Part shown: positions 10,171-21,594 of the stretch, one piece after another
Layout: the number at the start of each line of letters is the position of its first letter
Position numbering within the stretch: the first letter of the stretch is position 1
NCBI GenBank assembly: GCA_964035575.1
Contig: OZ037915.1
Span: 124,001 to 188,000 of the forward strand
DNA: 64,000 nucleotides
Direction: 5' to 3'
DNA from: Rhynchopus sp. YZ270_cl-10
Lineage: Eukaryota > Euglenozoa > Diplonemea > Diplonemida > Diplonemidae
Notes under the pieces: model-generated
Told to the model about the DNA's origin: nothing
Databases searched by the model: none
Seen by the model: only the letters and a program-made list of their open reading frames with translations
Position numbers and translations under genes: made by a program

Positions 10171-11837
10171 CTATGAAGCGTAGTTCACAAGCCCAAACTT
10201 CTCCTTCACTTCCTTGATCTTTTGCTCCACGTTCGGCTCATTTGGCGCCTTCACGCCATGCAGGTACAGTGCGTGAGAGTAGTGGTGGATCCTCACGTTG
10301 TCCGCACCCACTCTGCGGAGCAGTGTCGATTTTGAGTCACGTTCCATCAGCGCCTTGATCCGGCTGCCCTCGTTTGTGTCCTTCCCAGACATAGGCAGAC
10401 CGCCTTTCCCTGCAATGGCAATGCGACGCAGCAGCTCCACGTCCTCTGCATCTGCACGACGGATGTCGGAACTAATAATCCCAAACGATCCGTCAATACC
10501 TGTGCAGTAGATTGGTCTCGGGTAACTAAAGACACATCAACAGACACATACCTTTCTTGACCTCACCTAGGACCCTCTCCTGCTCATCAGGGGATGCATG
10601 CGCCGCTGTGATGTGATGTGTGGAGAATATCATATGATGCATGAAGGTGGGTGCAAAGGCAACAAAGTCTGTGCATACAATAGCCCCAGCGGCGATGAAG
10701 AAAGGCTCTGACCCACACTGTCTGCCCCCCTAACCAGTCATGATAGTAGTGCAGGTACGGGTCTGTAATGTTCTGGAAGTCTCCCAACATCCCAGTCAGC
10801 AACTCACCACCAATCGTCATGAACTCGTCCTCTGTCATTGCATCCACCTGGAAAGACCGCACCTCACCACGGAGGTCTTCCAGCACATCTGAGAACGCTG
10901 TTCTGGGGAATTCAACAATAACCTTGCAACCGTTCGGCACGGATGAAATGTCACGCGCCACGCTCCCGACACCTTTAGCAATGTCCACCATCGTCTCGTG
11001 GTCGATGGTACCGTGGCCACTGTCCATATCTAAGTAGATGATGAGCGGGTGTGTATCATTCCCCTTGGCCTGCTTCCGCAACTCGTTCGCGTGGGTCATC
11101 AAGTCCACAAAGTTGATGTGAGCATTAGCGTGAGTGGCACACCAATAGTACTTCAGTAGCTTATTTCTCACAGCCTCTTCAACCATCCTCTTGATACCCT
11201 CATCACCATCTGTACGGCGCTTTTCCCAGTCGAGATAGTCCGTAGGGAGAAACACTCGAATCACACCGTCCCTGTACTCCCTTCTGAGCAGGTCTTGCAT
11301 GGCTGAGGTTTTTCCTGCATTCCTCTCGCCCGTCAACATGAAGAACACGCCTTCTGTGGCGAAGGTGCTGTGGAGAGCCTCCTGCAGGTCGCCATCTTGC
11401 TTTCTTGCAATGTATGGGACACGTGTCTGTGGGGTGTACGGTGCTGTGACAACCTCCTTCAGCACCATGTCGAAAGCGTACTGCGAGTGCGGCCCATAGC
11501 GTGCTTGGTACTGCTGGTACACACCATTGACACCTCGTCCACACAGCAGCTCAGAAAAAATATGTCCAATAAATGTCAACCATGTTGGGCTTGCCAAAGG
11601 GGCACCCACTGCACGAACCGGTGCAGCAGCTTGGGACTTCACACACTTCGTCACCACAATCGTGTCCCCAGCACTCAGCTGCCTCATGTCCGCTCCTTCG
11701 CCCATCGCTTTGTCTCCGAAACTCATGTCAAAGCTGTCTTCGGGCAACCCCACTGCATGCCGCATGTGCGCAGTTGTGTCATCCAGAGCCACCTCAATCA
11801 CGCGTGTCTCGTTGGAAAACGCCACATACAGATCCAT
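10171..11837 (-). CDS. Ubl + P-loop NTPase, copy A
   Basis: The start is MDLYVAFSNE at 11837; a long pyrimidine tract with AG precedes it. Residues about 1-68 form a divergent ubiquitin-like fold (VIEVALDDTT, FGDKAMGEGADMRQLSAGD). A short hydrophobic stretch (WLTFIGHIFSELL) follows, then the Walker A GERNAGKTS near residue 170, a Walker B-like LIIYLDMDS near 267, and a conserved YYHDWLGG near the end of the NTPase part. The C-terminal part has a hydrophobic segment (FFIAAGAIVCTDFVAFAP) and runs through a 52-nt intron (10500-10551, GTATGTG...CACAG) to ELLRRIAIAGKGG and the stop at 10171. The NTPase and hydrophobic frames differ by one base at a six-G run (about 10728-10733); copies C and D show the same. 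The architecture resembles STAND/CR/RHS-like NTPases. Function is unknown. Confidence 0.75.
10500..10551 (-). other. 52-nt spliceosomal-type intron in NTPase copy A
   Basis: On the minus strand it begins GTATGTGTCTG and ends CTACTGCACAG. Removing it joins VKKG to IDGSFG in one open frame that continues into the C-terminal domain. The same intron is present in copies C (16539-16590) and D (about 19046-19097). Confidence 0.8.
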
Positions 11838-12105
11838 GTGTCCGTGTTGCTGTGTTGTGGTTGTGTTGTGCAGGCTTTGGGGGAGGGTGGTGAGGCAGGG
11901 AAGAAGCAAGAAGAACAACACACAAGGGTCAGACAACCGCCACACACATAGTGGACACGGCGTGTCTGCACAGCCAAGGTCGACAGCAGCGCAATTGGAA
12001 CAGATCAGAGTGCGTAGTGCAGCCCTTCTGTGGAGAGCTGATGCAAATGACAAAACACAAAATCCTTTATTTTCATCTGAAAATGATTCAAATACCAAAA
12101 CATCA

Positions 12106-12590
12106 TTGGAAATCACCCTCGTCACTTTACCACTGCCGAGGCAGTGTGGTACCTAAATCAGGGGTGTTGCGACCCAAATTCAGATAAAATGTATGCAGGT
12201 GTGAAGTGTGCTTTTTACGTGGGATGGGGCAGGAGGGTGGAGGGGGTTGAAGCTGCTGTGTGCGTCTAGTACCACGTCACAAATATCATGGTCAGCACTC
12301 CAACAACAGGTGGGGACACAAAACCAAGGCGGGGTGTGGGATTATGTGGGACGAAAACAAGGATTTGTGACCCACACCTGTGTTTGGTGGACGTCTGCAC
12401 CAGGAGCTCTCATCTTCAAGGTTACCATCTCATCTGAAAAAGAAACGTGTCACTACAAAGGACTCAGCTGACGCAGGCACAGGGGAAACAAGAGAAAAGA
12501 AACTTACGGGCTTCTCAGGGGTTCATCAGTACTTATTTTGCTTCTGCAGGAGTGGGTACTTCTTCACTTCAACTTGGCTAACTTTCGAGA
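12106..12590. repeat. Intergenic repeat R, copy 2
   Basis: Same repeat as 6959-7461, including the CACTGCC-GA-GGCAGTG hairpin and the G-rich block. It lies between NTPase copy B (3' side) and copy A (5' side). Confidence 0.85.
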
Positions 12591-12730
12591 CAATTTACCT
12601 TGTTGATCCAGAACATCCTCTTCTTCGTTTCAGCGGAGTTCACCAGCCCAAACCTCTCCATTACTTCCTTGATCTTGCCCTCTAGGTTCTCCCCCATCCT
12701 GCCCTTTACGCCGTGCAGGTATCCAATCAT

Positions 12731-14257
12731 TCAGACAGAGTTGCGTTCTGTATTCATGCCGAACATCTCCTTCACTTTCTCCTTCACTTTATTAATCTTG
12801 ACGTACATTGCCCCACGGGTTTGCTCCACGTTCGGTTCGGGGCCCACTAGGCCCTGCAGCAGGGACAGTGCATGTGAGTAGTGGTGGATGCTAACATCAG
12901 AGGAGGAGCGCGCTATGCGGAGCAGTGTCGCTTCTGAGCCACGCTCCAGAAACGCTCTCACAATGTCCTTATCGCTCTTGTCCCATGCATAGAAACCGTT
13001 GGTTCCAGTCGCAGCGATTCGCATCAAAAGCTCTTTTTCTTCTTTTCCCTCCCTGCTTACGAATGCAATTGCATCCGTGAACTTCTTGTCAATCTCTGTG
13101 GGAGGTGTACTAGGTAATAAGAACTGGTTTGGGGGAAAAAAGCACACGAGGAGGTTTCATAACAGGATCCACAATGTAAAACGTAAGGAGAGAAAACAAC
13201 TAAGGATGTGGCAGGATCCTTTTTCTCTGTTCTTTTTGCAGGTAACGAAGGACAACAAACCTGCCTTCAGCTCCCTCAGGATCTGCCCTCTTGTGTCAGC
13301 GGTGGCAGACTCAACTGTAATACATAAGGTTTAGTTACGACACAACGTCGGCAAATGAGGGGTGGTTCATAAGCATTGTACAAAGGCAACAAAGAGTGTG
13401 CATACTTGCAGGCTGTGCTTCTGTGGCTAAGTCTGTTAAGGTCGTTGTGTGCCCTCCTAACCAGTCGTGATAGTGCTTGAGATACGGCCCAGTAATATTC
13501 TGTTCATCTTTCGAAACATTCAGCACTTGTTTCCCGATCTTAAGGAACTCGTCCTCTGTCATTGCATTCACTTCGAAATGGGTTTGGTCAGAACCGCGGA
13601 GCCTTCTGATATTGTGAGAGATCGCTGGCTTGGAGAATTCGACGATGGTCATGCAACTGTCCGTCTTGGATGAAAGCATGGTTGCCACTGAACCGAAACA
13701 AGCGCCTAAATCCTTCATGGTGTCGAAATCGATATCCTCCTTGCTTTCCAGGTTGAAGTAGATGATCAGCGGGTGTGAATCCTTCCTCGTGCGCTTCCGG
13801 ACCTCGTTCGCATGTTTGACGAAGTGGAGAAAACCAGGGAGAGCTTTGGTGTGCGTTGCACAGGTGCCGAATAATTCGTACACATCGCATGAATCTGCAT
13901 GATAAAATTGCGCCCCTCGTTGCGTCCCTTAATCATTTCCGACGCGTTCAGTGACACTTCGAGAACGCCTTCTTTGTAATCCTTTTGTAGTAAAGTCTGC
14001 ATCAGCGTAGTTTTGCCTGAACCACTTTTGCCCACCAACATAAAGAATCCATCACAAGGATTGTCGACTACCTCGCGCAGAGATTCGCTCAGGGATGCAT
14101 ACTGCTGTCTGTGGACGTAGTTCGGGGTGTCCGGGTTGTACGGTGCTGTGACAACCTCCCTCAGCTTGCTGTCGAAATATGCTTGAGACTGCGTGTACAC
14201 ACCACTCAATATATAAGCCAGAGGAAGGATCGCGATGATCGTCTCGAGCCAAGGCAT
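12731..14257 (-). pseudogene. Divergent Ubl-less NTPase paralogue, copy B
   Basis: Distant paralogue of copies A, C and D. It starts MPWLETIIAILPLAYILSG, a hydrophobic, signal-anchor-like segment, instead of the Ubl domain. It keeps EVVTAPYNPDTP, a good Walker A (GKSGSGKTTLMQ) and YHDWLGG, but the Walker B Asp of the sisters is Asn here (LIIYFNLES). The frame changes near 13890. Downstream, putative introns and exons (about 13130-13320) lead to a C-terminal part EKELLMRIAATG...IHHYSHAL that matches ELLRRIAIAG...IHHYSHAL of the others. It may be a decaying gene or one with introns that I cannot place. Confidence 0.6.
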
Positions 14258-14318
14258 GTCGGTAAATGTGATTTACATAATATTATGTATGGAGTGTTGG
14301 TCTAGGTGATGTTACTAT

Positions 14319-15721
14319 ACAGTGTGACACAGAATTAATGGCCGATGACGACATTTTGTAAAAATTGTTATATTATTCTAAAAAATAGGCAAAATTTGAC
14401 TCATTTCATTGCATTTTCAACTGGCCGTGTATGAAAAGTGTGTGTGTGGGGAAAATATTAACATGGAAATATCCCTTTTTGGTAAAAAAGGGTGTATGTG
14501 TAAAAAAAAAAAATACAGTGTAGCAGTACAAACGAGTGGGTGCACAAAAATAAATAGAGCATGCATTAGTATTTTGTGTGCATTCCGTTGGAATTGCGAA
14601 CTGCGTCTAGGCGTCGTGGCATTGACATGATGTAACGTGCAACGAAGCTATTGTCCATCTTGGACCATTCCTTGTTGATGGCACGTTTAAGTGCTGACAC
14701 GTCTTTGGGCTCCCGTTCGTTGACTGCAGTCTGCAGCTTGGCCCACAGGTTCTCAATAGGATTGAGATCAGGGGAGTTGCCTGGCCAGTCAGCTTTAGGG
14801 AGGAACGAGAAAGGTTGGGAGGAGAGGAATGCTTGAGTAACGTTCGCAGTGTGGCAGGGTGCCCCATCCTGCTGAAACGTGTAGCTACTGTCAGGCAGGA
14901 GTTCTTTTATTTCTTTGAGCGCTTTCTGTAAGACGAGCGTACGGTACTTCTCTGCATTGAGAGCACCGTCATAGAAATAGAGCTTCGTCTTACCTCTGGT
15001 GGTGATTCCTCCCCAGACGAACCTTCTGCGTAGCCCTGACCTTATCAACGGTTGGGGGCGGCTCATCACCATCTGCAACCCAGACAACATCGTTCTTCTT
15101 GCTCACCCGAGAAAAAAGCCAAAAGTCTTTTTCATCGGTGAACATCACCTTTGACCAGTCGGTGTTTCGATGCGTTTCAGCAAACTCTATCCGGGCAGTG
15201 ATGTTCTTTTCCGAGAGCTTTGGTTTGCTCTTCGTTTGAACGGGCTTCAGCCCCTTCTCCTTCAGGCACCTGCGGACACTCTCCCTCGAAATCTGTAGTC
15301 GCGACGCTACTTTCCTGCAAGACTGAAACCGCTTGCCCCGCATGTGTCTAACCACCCTATTCTTAACGGTGTCGGTGGTGGCCGATCTCTTGCGTCCCCT
15401 CCCTGGCTTGTCCGAAAAATTCCGCTCTCCAGCGCGGTACTCCTTCACCCACCTACCCAAACTCCTCTTCGCAACGTTCAGCAACTCCGCCACCTCATCA
15501 TGGCTCTTACCGCCAACAACGACTAGCGACGCTGCCTGTAGGCGCAACCCTTCCCTCGTGGCCTCAGTGTTCACTTTACCCTTAACCATTATATTTTTGC
15601 TTTTATTGTGTTCCTGGGCGTAAATATTTTATGTTTTGGGGGTGTTTTGAATATGTCCTTGTCAAAATTTGCCGTTTTTTTATAAAATGTCTTCATCGGC
15701 CATTAATTCTGTGTCACACTG
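14319..15721 (-). mobile_element. Tc1/mariner-superfamily transposon
   Basis: Exact ends are readable. The flanking TA dinucleotides lie at 14317-14318 and 15722-15723, and perfect terminal inverted repeats begin CAGTGTGACACAGAATTAAT and continue to about 30 bp. Total length is 1403 bp. It interrupts the junction between NTPase copy B and intergenic repeat R, and has removed or displaced the left part of that repeat. The identical termini point to a recent insertion. The encoded transposase is described separately. Confidence 0.95.
14566..15589 (-). pseudogene. Tc1/mariner transposase (DD37E-type spacing), one frameshift
   Basis: The N-terminus (MVKGKVNTEATREGLRLQAA) has paired helix-turn-helix DNA-binding domains with a GRGRKRSATT linker typical of Tc1. 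Catalytic motifs are FTDEKDFW (first Asp), FQQDGAPCHTA (second Asp) and NSPDLNPIENLW (Glu). I count 37 residues between the second Asp and the Glu, so DD37E and not the usual DD34E. The first 199 codons (15589-14990) and the rest (to 14566, ending NSNGMHTKY) are in different frames, overlapping near 15020-15090 around RLGRNHH and VWGGITTRG. One indel accounts for this. Confidence 0.9.
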
Positions 15722-15723
15722 TA

Positions 15724-16140
15724 TAGGAGTGAAGAAAATGTATGCAGGTGTGACGTGTGCTTTTTACGTGGGATGGGGCAGGAGGGTGGAGGGGGTTGAA
15801 GCTGCTGTGTGCGTCTAGTACCACGTCACAAATATCATGGTCAGCACTCCAACAACAGGTGGGGACACAAAACCAAGGCGGGGTGTGGGATTATGTGGGA
15901 CGAAAACAAGGATTTGTGACCCACACCTGTGTTTGGTGGACGTCTGCGCCAGGAGCTCTCATCTTCAAGGTTACCATCTCATCTGAAAAGAAACGTGTCA
16001 CTACAAAGGACTCACCTGACGCAGGCACAGGGGAAACAAGAGAAAAGAAACTTACGGGCTTCTCAGGGGTTCATTAGTGTACTTATTTCGCTTCTGCAGG
16101 AGTGGGTACTTCTTCACTTCAACTTGGCTAACATTCTCGA
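15724..16140. repeat. Intergenic repeat R, copy 3 (left part missing)
   Basis: Matches the G-rich and right-hand parts of repeat R but lacks the leader block and the CACTGCC hairpin, which would lie on the Tc1 side. It ends CTCGAATTAATACT and shows the unoccupied target of the hAT element. Confidence 0.85.
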
Positions 16141-16209
16141 ATTAATACTCAAATTGCAGAATAAAAAGCTGAAAAAGAATTACAAAAAATCACTTTCAGA
16201 GGTCACAAT

Positions 16210-17888
16210 CTATGAAGTGGAGTTCACAAGCCCAAACTTCTCCTTCACTTCCTTGATCTTTTGCTCCACGTTCGGCTCATTTGGCGCCTTCACGCCATGC
16301 AGGTACAGTGCGTGAGAGTAGTGGTGGATCCTCACGTTGTCCGCACCCACTCTGCGGAGCAGTGTCGATTCTGAGTCACGTTCCATCAGCGCCTTGATTC
16401 GGCTGCCCTCGTTTGTGTCCTTCCCAGACATAGGCAGACCGCCTTTCCCTGCAATGGCAATGCGACGCAGCAGCTCCACGTCTTCTGCATCTGCACGACG
16501 GATGTCGGAACTAATGATCTCAAATGTTCCGTCAATATCTGTGCAGTAGATTGGTCTCGGGTAACTAAAGACACATCAACAACCACATACCTTCCTTCAT
16601 CTTACCCAGGACCCTCTCCTGCTCATCAGGGGATGCATGCGCCGCTGTGATGTGATGTGTGGAGAATATCATATGATGCATGAAGGTGGGTGCAAAGGCA
16701 ACAAAGTCTGTGCATACAATAGCCCCAGCGGCGATGAAGAAAGGCTCTGACCCACACTGTCTGCCCCCCTAACCAGTCATGATAGTAGTGCAGGTACGGG
16801 TCTGTAATGTTCTGGAAGTCTCCCAACATCCCAGTCAGCAACTCACCACCAATCGTCATGAACTCGTCCTCTGTCATTGCATCCACCTGGAAAGACCGCA
16901 CCTCACCACGGAGGTCTTCCAGCACATCTGAGAACGCTGTTCTGGGGAATTCAACAATAACCTTGCAACCGTTCGGCACGGATGAAATGTCACGCGCCAC
17001 GCTCCCGACACCTTTAGCAATGTCCACCATCGTCTCGTGGTCGATGGTACCGTGGCCACTGTCCATATCTAAGTAGATGATGAGCGGGTGTGCATCATTG
17101 CCCTTGGCCTGCTTCCGCACTTCGTTCGCGTGGGTCATCAAGTCCACAAAGTTGATGTGAGCATTAGCGTGAGTGGCACACCAATTGTACTTCAGTAGCT
17201 TATTTCTCACAGCCTCTTCAACCATCCTCTTGATACCCTCATCACCATCTGTACGGCGCTTTTCCCAGTCGAGATAGTCCGTAGGGAGAAACACTCGAAT
17301 CACACCGTCCCTGTACTCCCTTCTGAGCAGGTCTTGCATGGCTGAGGTTTTTCCTGCATCCCTCTTGCCCGTCAACATGAAGAACACGCCTTCTGTGGCG
17401 AAGGTGCTGTGGAGAGCCTCCTGCAGGTCGCCATCTTGCTTTCTTGCAATGCATGGGACACGTGTCTGTGGGGTGTACGGTGCTGTGACAACCTCCTTCA
17501 GCACCATGTCGAAAGCGTACTGCGAGTACGGCCCATAGCGTGCTTGGTACTGCTGGTACGCACCATTGACACCTCGTCCACACAGCAGCTCAGAAAAAAT
17601 ATGTCCAATAAATGTCAACCATGTTGGGCTTGCCAAAGGGGCACCCACTGCACGAACCGGTGCAGCAGCTTGGGACTTCACACACTTCGTCACCACAATC
17701 GTGTCCCCAGCACTCAGCTGCCTCATGTCCGCTCCTTCGCCCATCGTTTTGTCTCCGAAACTCATGTCAAAGCTGTCTTCGGGCAGCCCCACTGCAGACG
17801 CCACCTTCTGCCGCATGTGCGCAGTTGTGTCATCCAGAGCCACCTCAATCACGCGTGTCTCGTTGGAAAACGCCACATACAGATCCAT
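16210..17888 (-). CDS. Ubl + P-loop NTPase, copy C
   Basis: Close paralogue of copies A and D. It starts at MDLYVAFSNE (17888). The Ubl is complete (HMRQKVASAVGLPEDSFDM; copy A lacks the RQKVAS segment). Walker A is GKRDAGKTS and Walker B-like LIIYLDMDS. The same one-base frame change occurs at the GGGGGG run after YYHDWLG, the same hydrophobic segment follows in the new frame, the same 52-nt intron is at 16539-16590, and the C-terminus ends FGLVNSTS at 16210. Intergenic repeat R lies on both sides, so this is one unit of a tandem array of about 2.5 kb per unit. Role unknown; probably a membrane-tethered NTPase. Confidence 0.75.
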
Positions 17889-18155
17889 GTGTCCGTGTTG
17901 CTGTGTTGTGGTTGTGATGTGCAGGCTTTGGGGGAGGGTGGTGAGGCAGGGAAGAAGCAAGAAGAACAACACACAAGGGTCAGACAACCGCCACACACAT
18001 AGTGGACACGGCGTATCTGCACAGCCAAGCTCGACAGCAGCGCAATTGGAAAAGATCAGAGTGCGTAGTGCACCCCTTCTGTGGAGAGCTGATGCAAATG
18101 ACAAAACACAAAATCCTTTATTTTGATCTGAAAATTATTCAAATACCAAAACATC

Positions 18156-18650
18156 ATTGGAAATCACCCTCGTCACTTTACCACTGCCGAGGCAGTGTGG
18201 TACCTTAATCAGGGGTGTTGCGACCCAAATTTAGATAAAAAGTATGCAGGTGTGAAGTGTGCTTTTTACATGGGATGGGGCAGGAGGGTGGAGGGGGTTG
18301 AAGCTGCTGTGTGCGTCTAGTACCACGTCACAAATATCATGGTCAGCACTCCAACAACAGGTGGGGACACAAAACCAAGGCGGGGTGTGGGATTATGTGG
18401 GACGAAAACAAGGATTTGTGACCCTCACCTGTGTTTGGTGGACGTCTGCACCAGGAGCTCTCATCTTCAAGGTTACCATCTCATCTGAAAAAGAAACGTG
18501 TCACTACAAAGGACTCAGCTGACGCAGGCACAGGGGAAACAAGAGAAAGGAAACTTACGGGCTTCTCAGGGGTTCATTAGTGTACATATTTTGCTTCGGC
18601 AGGAGTGGGTACTTCTTCACTTCAACTTGGCTAACTTTCTCGAATTAACA
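18156..18650. repeat. Intergenic repeat R, copy 4
   Basis: Same repeat as the other three, complete with the CACTGCC-GA-GGCAGTG hairpin. It separates NTPase copies C and D. Its right border (CTCGAATTAACAAATACTAA) is a second view of the unoccupied hAT target, with a small local insertion. Confidence 0.85.
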
Positions 18651-18716
18651 AATACTAAAATTGCAGAATTAAAAGCTGAAAAAGAATTACAAAAAAGCAT
18701 TTTCACAGGTCACAAT

Positions 18717-20377
18717 CTATGAAGCGTAGTTCACAAGCCCAAACTTCTCCTTCACTTCCTTGATCTTTTGCTCCACGTTCCGCTCATTTGGCCCCTTCAC
18801 GCCATGCAGGTACAGTGCGTGAGAGTAGTGGTGGATCCTCACGTTGTCCGCACCCACTCTGCGGAGCAGTGTCGATTTTGAGTCACGTTCCATCAGCGCC
18901 TTGATTCGGCTGCGCACGTTTGTATCCTTCCCAGACATAGGCAGACCGCCTTTCCCTGCAATGGCAATGCGACGCAGCAGCTCCACGTCCTCTGCATCTG
19001 CACGACGTATGTCCTCACAATTAATATAAAACCTTCCGTCAATATCTGTGCAGTAGATTGGTCTCGGGTAACTAAAGACACATCAACAGCCACATACCTT
19101 TCTTCACCTTATCCAGGACCCTCTCCTGCTCTTCAGGGGATGCATGATCAGCTGTGATGTAATGTGTGGAGAAAATTATAATATGCATGGTGGCGGCAAA
19201 GGCAACAAAGTCTGTGCATACAATAGTCCGAGCGGCGGTCCCGAAGAAAGGATCTGACCCAGAATGTCTGCCCCCCTAACCAGTCATGATAGTAGTGCAG
19301 GTACGGGTCTGCAATGTTCTGCACAACGTCGACCCACCTAGGGAACAACTCACCACCAATCGTCATGAACTCGTCCTCTGTCATTGCATCCACCTGGAAA
19401 GACCGCACCTCACCAGGGAGGTCTTCCAACACATCTGAGACTGCTGTTCTGGGGAATTCAACAATAACCTTGCAACCGTTCGGCACAGATGAAATGTCAC
19501 GCGCCACGCTACTGACACCCTTAGCAATATCCACCATCGTCTCGTGGTCACGGGTACCGAGGCAACTGTCCATATCTAAGTAGATGATGAGCGGGTGTGC
19601 ATCATTCCCCTTGGCCTGCTTCCGCAGCTGGCTCGCGTGGGTCATCAAGTCCACAAAGTTGGTGTGAGCATTAGCGTGAGTGATATACCAATTGTACTGC
19701 AGTAGTTCATTTCTCACAGCCTCTTCAACCATCCTCTTGATACCCTCATGTCCACGCTGTAATCCACAAGAGTAGGGACATACTTCAATCACACCGTCCT
19801 GGTACTCCCTTCTGAGCAGGTCTTGCATGGCTGAGGTTTTTCCTGCATTCCTCTCGCCCGTCAACATGAAGAACACGCCTTCTGTGGCGAAGGTGCTGTG
19901 GAGAGCCTCCTGCAGGTCGCCATCTTGCTTTCTTGCAATGTATGGGACACGTGTGTGTGGGGTGTACGGTGCTGTGACAACCTCCTTCAGCACCATGTCG
20001 AAAGCGTACTGCGAGTACGGCCCATAGCGTGCTTGGTACTGCTGGTACGCACCATTGACACCTCGTCCACACAGCACCTCAGAAAAAATATGTCCAATAA
20101 ATGTCAACCATGTTGGGCTTGCCAAAGGGGCACCCACTGCACGAACCGGTGCAGCAGCTTGGGACTTCACACACTTCGTCACCACAATCGTGTCCCCAGC
20201 ACTCAGCTGCCTCATGTCCGCTCCTTCGCCCATCGTTTTGTCTCCGAAACTCATGTCAAAGCTGTCTTCGGGCAACCCCACTGCAGACGCCACCTTCTGC
20301 CGCATGTGCGCAGTTGTGTCATCCAGAGCCACCTCAATCACGCGTGTCTCGTTGGAAAATGCCACATACAGATCCAT
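18717..20377 (-). CDS. Ubl + P-loop NTPase, copy D
   Basis: Starts at MDLYVAFSNE (20377). Ubl complete, Walker A GERNAGKTS, Walker B-like LIIYLDMDS, YYHDWLGG, then the frame change and intron (about 19046-19097) seen in A and C; ends FGLVNYAS at 18717. It is the most diverged of the three close copies, with a replaced segment after EYQDGVIEV (about 19740-19790) and changes near 19315-19345. Indels relative to A within the hydrophobic segment are multiples of three, which supports that segment being translated. It heads the array (5'-most in transcription direction). Confidence 0.75.
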
Positions 20378-21594
20378 GTGTCCGTGTTGCTGTGTTGTGG
20401 TTGTGTTGTGCAGGCTTTGGGGGAGGGTGGTGAGGCAGGGAAGAAGCAAGAAGAACAACACACAAGGGTCAGACAACCGCCACACACATAGTGGACACGG
20501 CGTATCTGCACAGCCAAGCTCGACAGCAGCGCAATTGGAAAAGATCAGAGTGCGTAGTGCAGCCCTTCTGTGGAGAGCTGATGCAAATGACAAAACACAA
20601 AATCCTTTATTTTCATCTGAAAATGATTCAAATACCAAAACATCCAAATGAAACACAGGCACACCTTCCTACACCTACCACAAAAGAAAAGGTATATTTG
20701 TGAGGGGGTGGGGGCAAAATGACGAAAGAAGATGAAATGTTCCTCGACTGAAAGACAACACATGCACGAAAACGTCCGAATGCAGCAAGAAAAAAAACAA
20801 AGCGTGAAAAAGTGAACAAAAAACGAAATGCAAAAAACGCCAGAACAAAACTACACGCACATACAAACATAAGAAAACTAAAAAGCAATGGCCTGTCAAA
20901 AATGTAACACAAAAAGCACTACCTCTGACGGAGCGCACTTCGGCACGCGCCTAGTAAGGGCTGCCCTGATTGATCTTCCCAGCAACTAGCAGGGAGTTAT
21001 TCGGAGACTTTGGGGTAAAGAAAAAGGGGGAGGAAATGCGATCAACGACAAATACAGAAGCAGTGGTGGTTGCTCCAGACACAAAGGGGGGGGTGAGGGT
21101 GAGGGTGGCCCTAGCGTTTAAAAACAAAAAGACAAAACTATAACACCGTAATCGTAAAAATGTTCGTTAAAATGTTGGTCAAATTTCTAGAAAAATTCTG
21201 AAAAGGTCGAACATTATTACGGTCGATACTTTTTACGATTACGGGTATTAATGTTTTTCGTTGCTGTCCTGATTGCAATTCATCAAGACCTTGGTGAACA
21301 GACTCTGATGGCAAAATGTCTGAGAAACCTGACAAAAAGACAGATACCTGAAATGAGCTGAGACACATGCTTAGCCACCTTTAATATAATCAAACACAAT
21401 TACGTGGAGTTCAGGTGGTGTCTACACGTTGTCAATTTTTCAACGAATCAAAAAAATAAATAAAAAGTAACTCTGACAGGAAAGTAAAAGGATTTAAAAA
21501 GCTTTCTTTCTCCGTGGATTTGCATGCACAATGACCGGGGGTGATTGGCAACCGTATCGGAGGAACTACTTATCCTTTTAGGCTACGCTCTACA
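20378..21594. other. 5' flank of the NTPase array and spacer
   Basis: Up to about 20645 this matches the 5' flank of copies A and C, including the shared leader block. Beyond that it is AT-rich and unique. A GC-rich island at about 20930-21010 contains a possible UUCG-capped hairpin (GCGCACTTCGGCACGCGC). It looks like a structured RNA gene remnant, but I could not match it to 5S, 7SL, U snRNA or tRNA. Confidence 0.5.
21145..21246. mobile_element. About 100-bp MITE, copy 1
   Basis: Inverted ends CCGTAATCGTAAAAA and TTTTTACGATTACGG enclose a core with GAAAAGGTCGAACATTA. A second copy with the same core and related ends is at 40392-40493. Superfamily not determined. Confidence 0.7.

Noticed and set aside
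10347-10547. Separate small minus-strand gene between the NTPase exons (also at 16386-16586 and 18893-19093)
   Set aside because: It reads through the intron into the wrong frame; the spliced model explains the sequence better.
20930-21010. 5S rRNA, 7SL or tRNA gene
   Set aside because: Compared by eye with conserved boxes of these RNAs on both strands; no adequate match.
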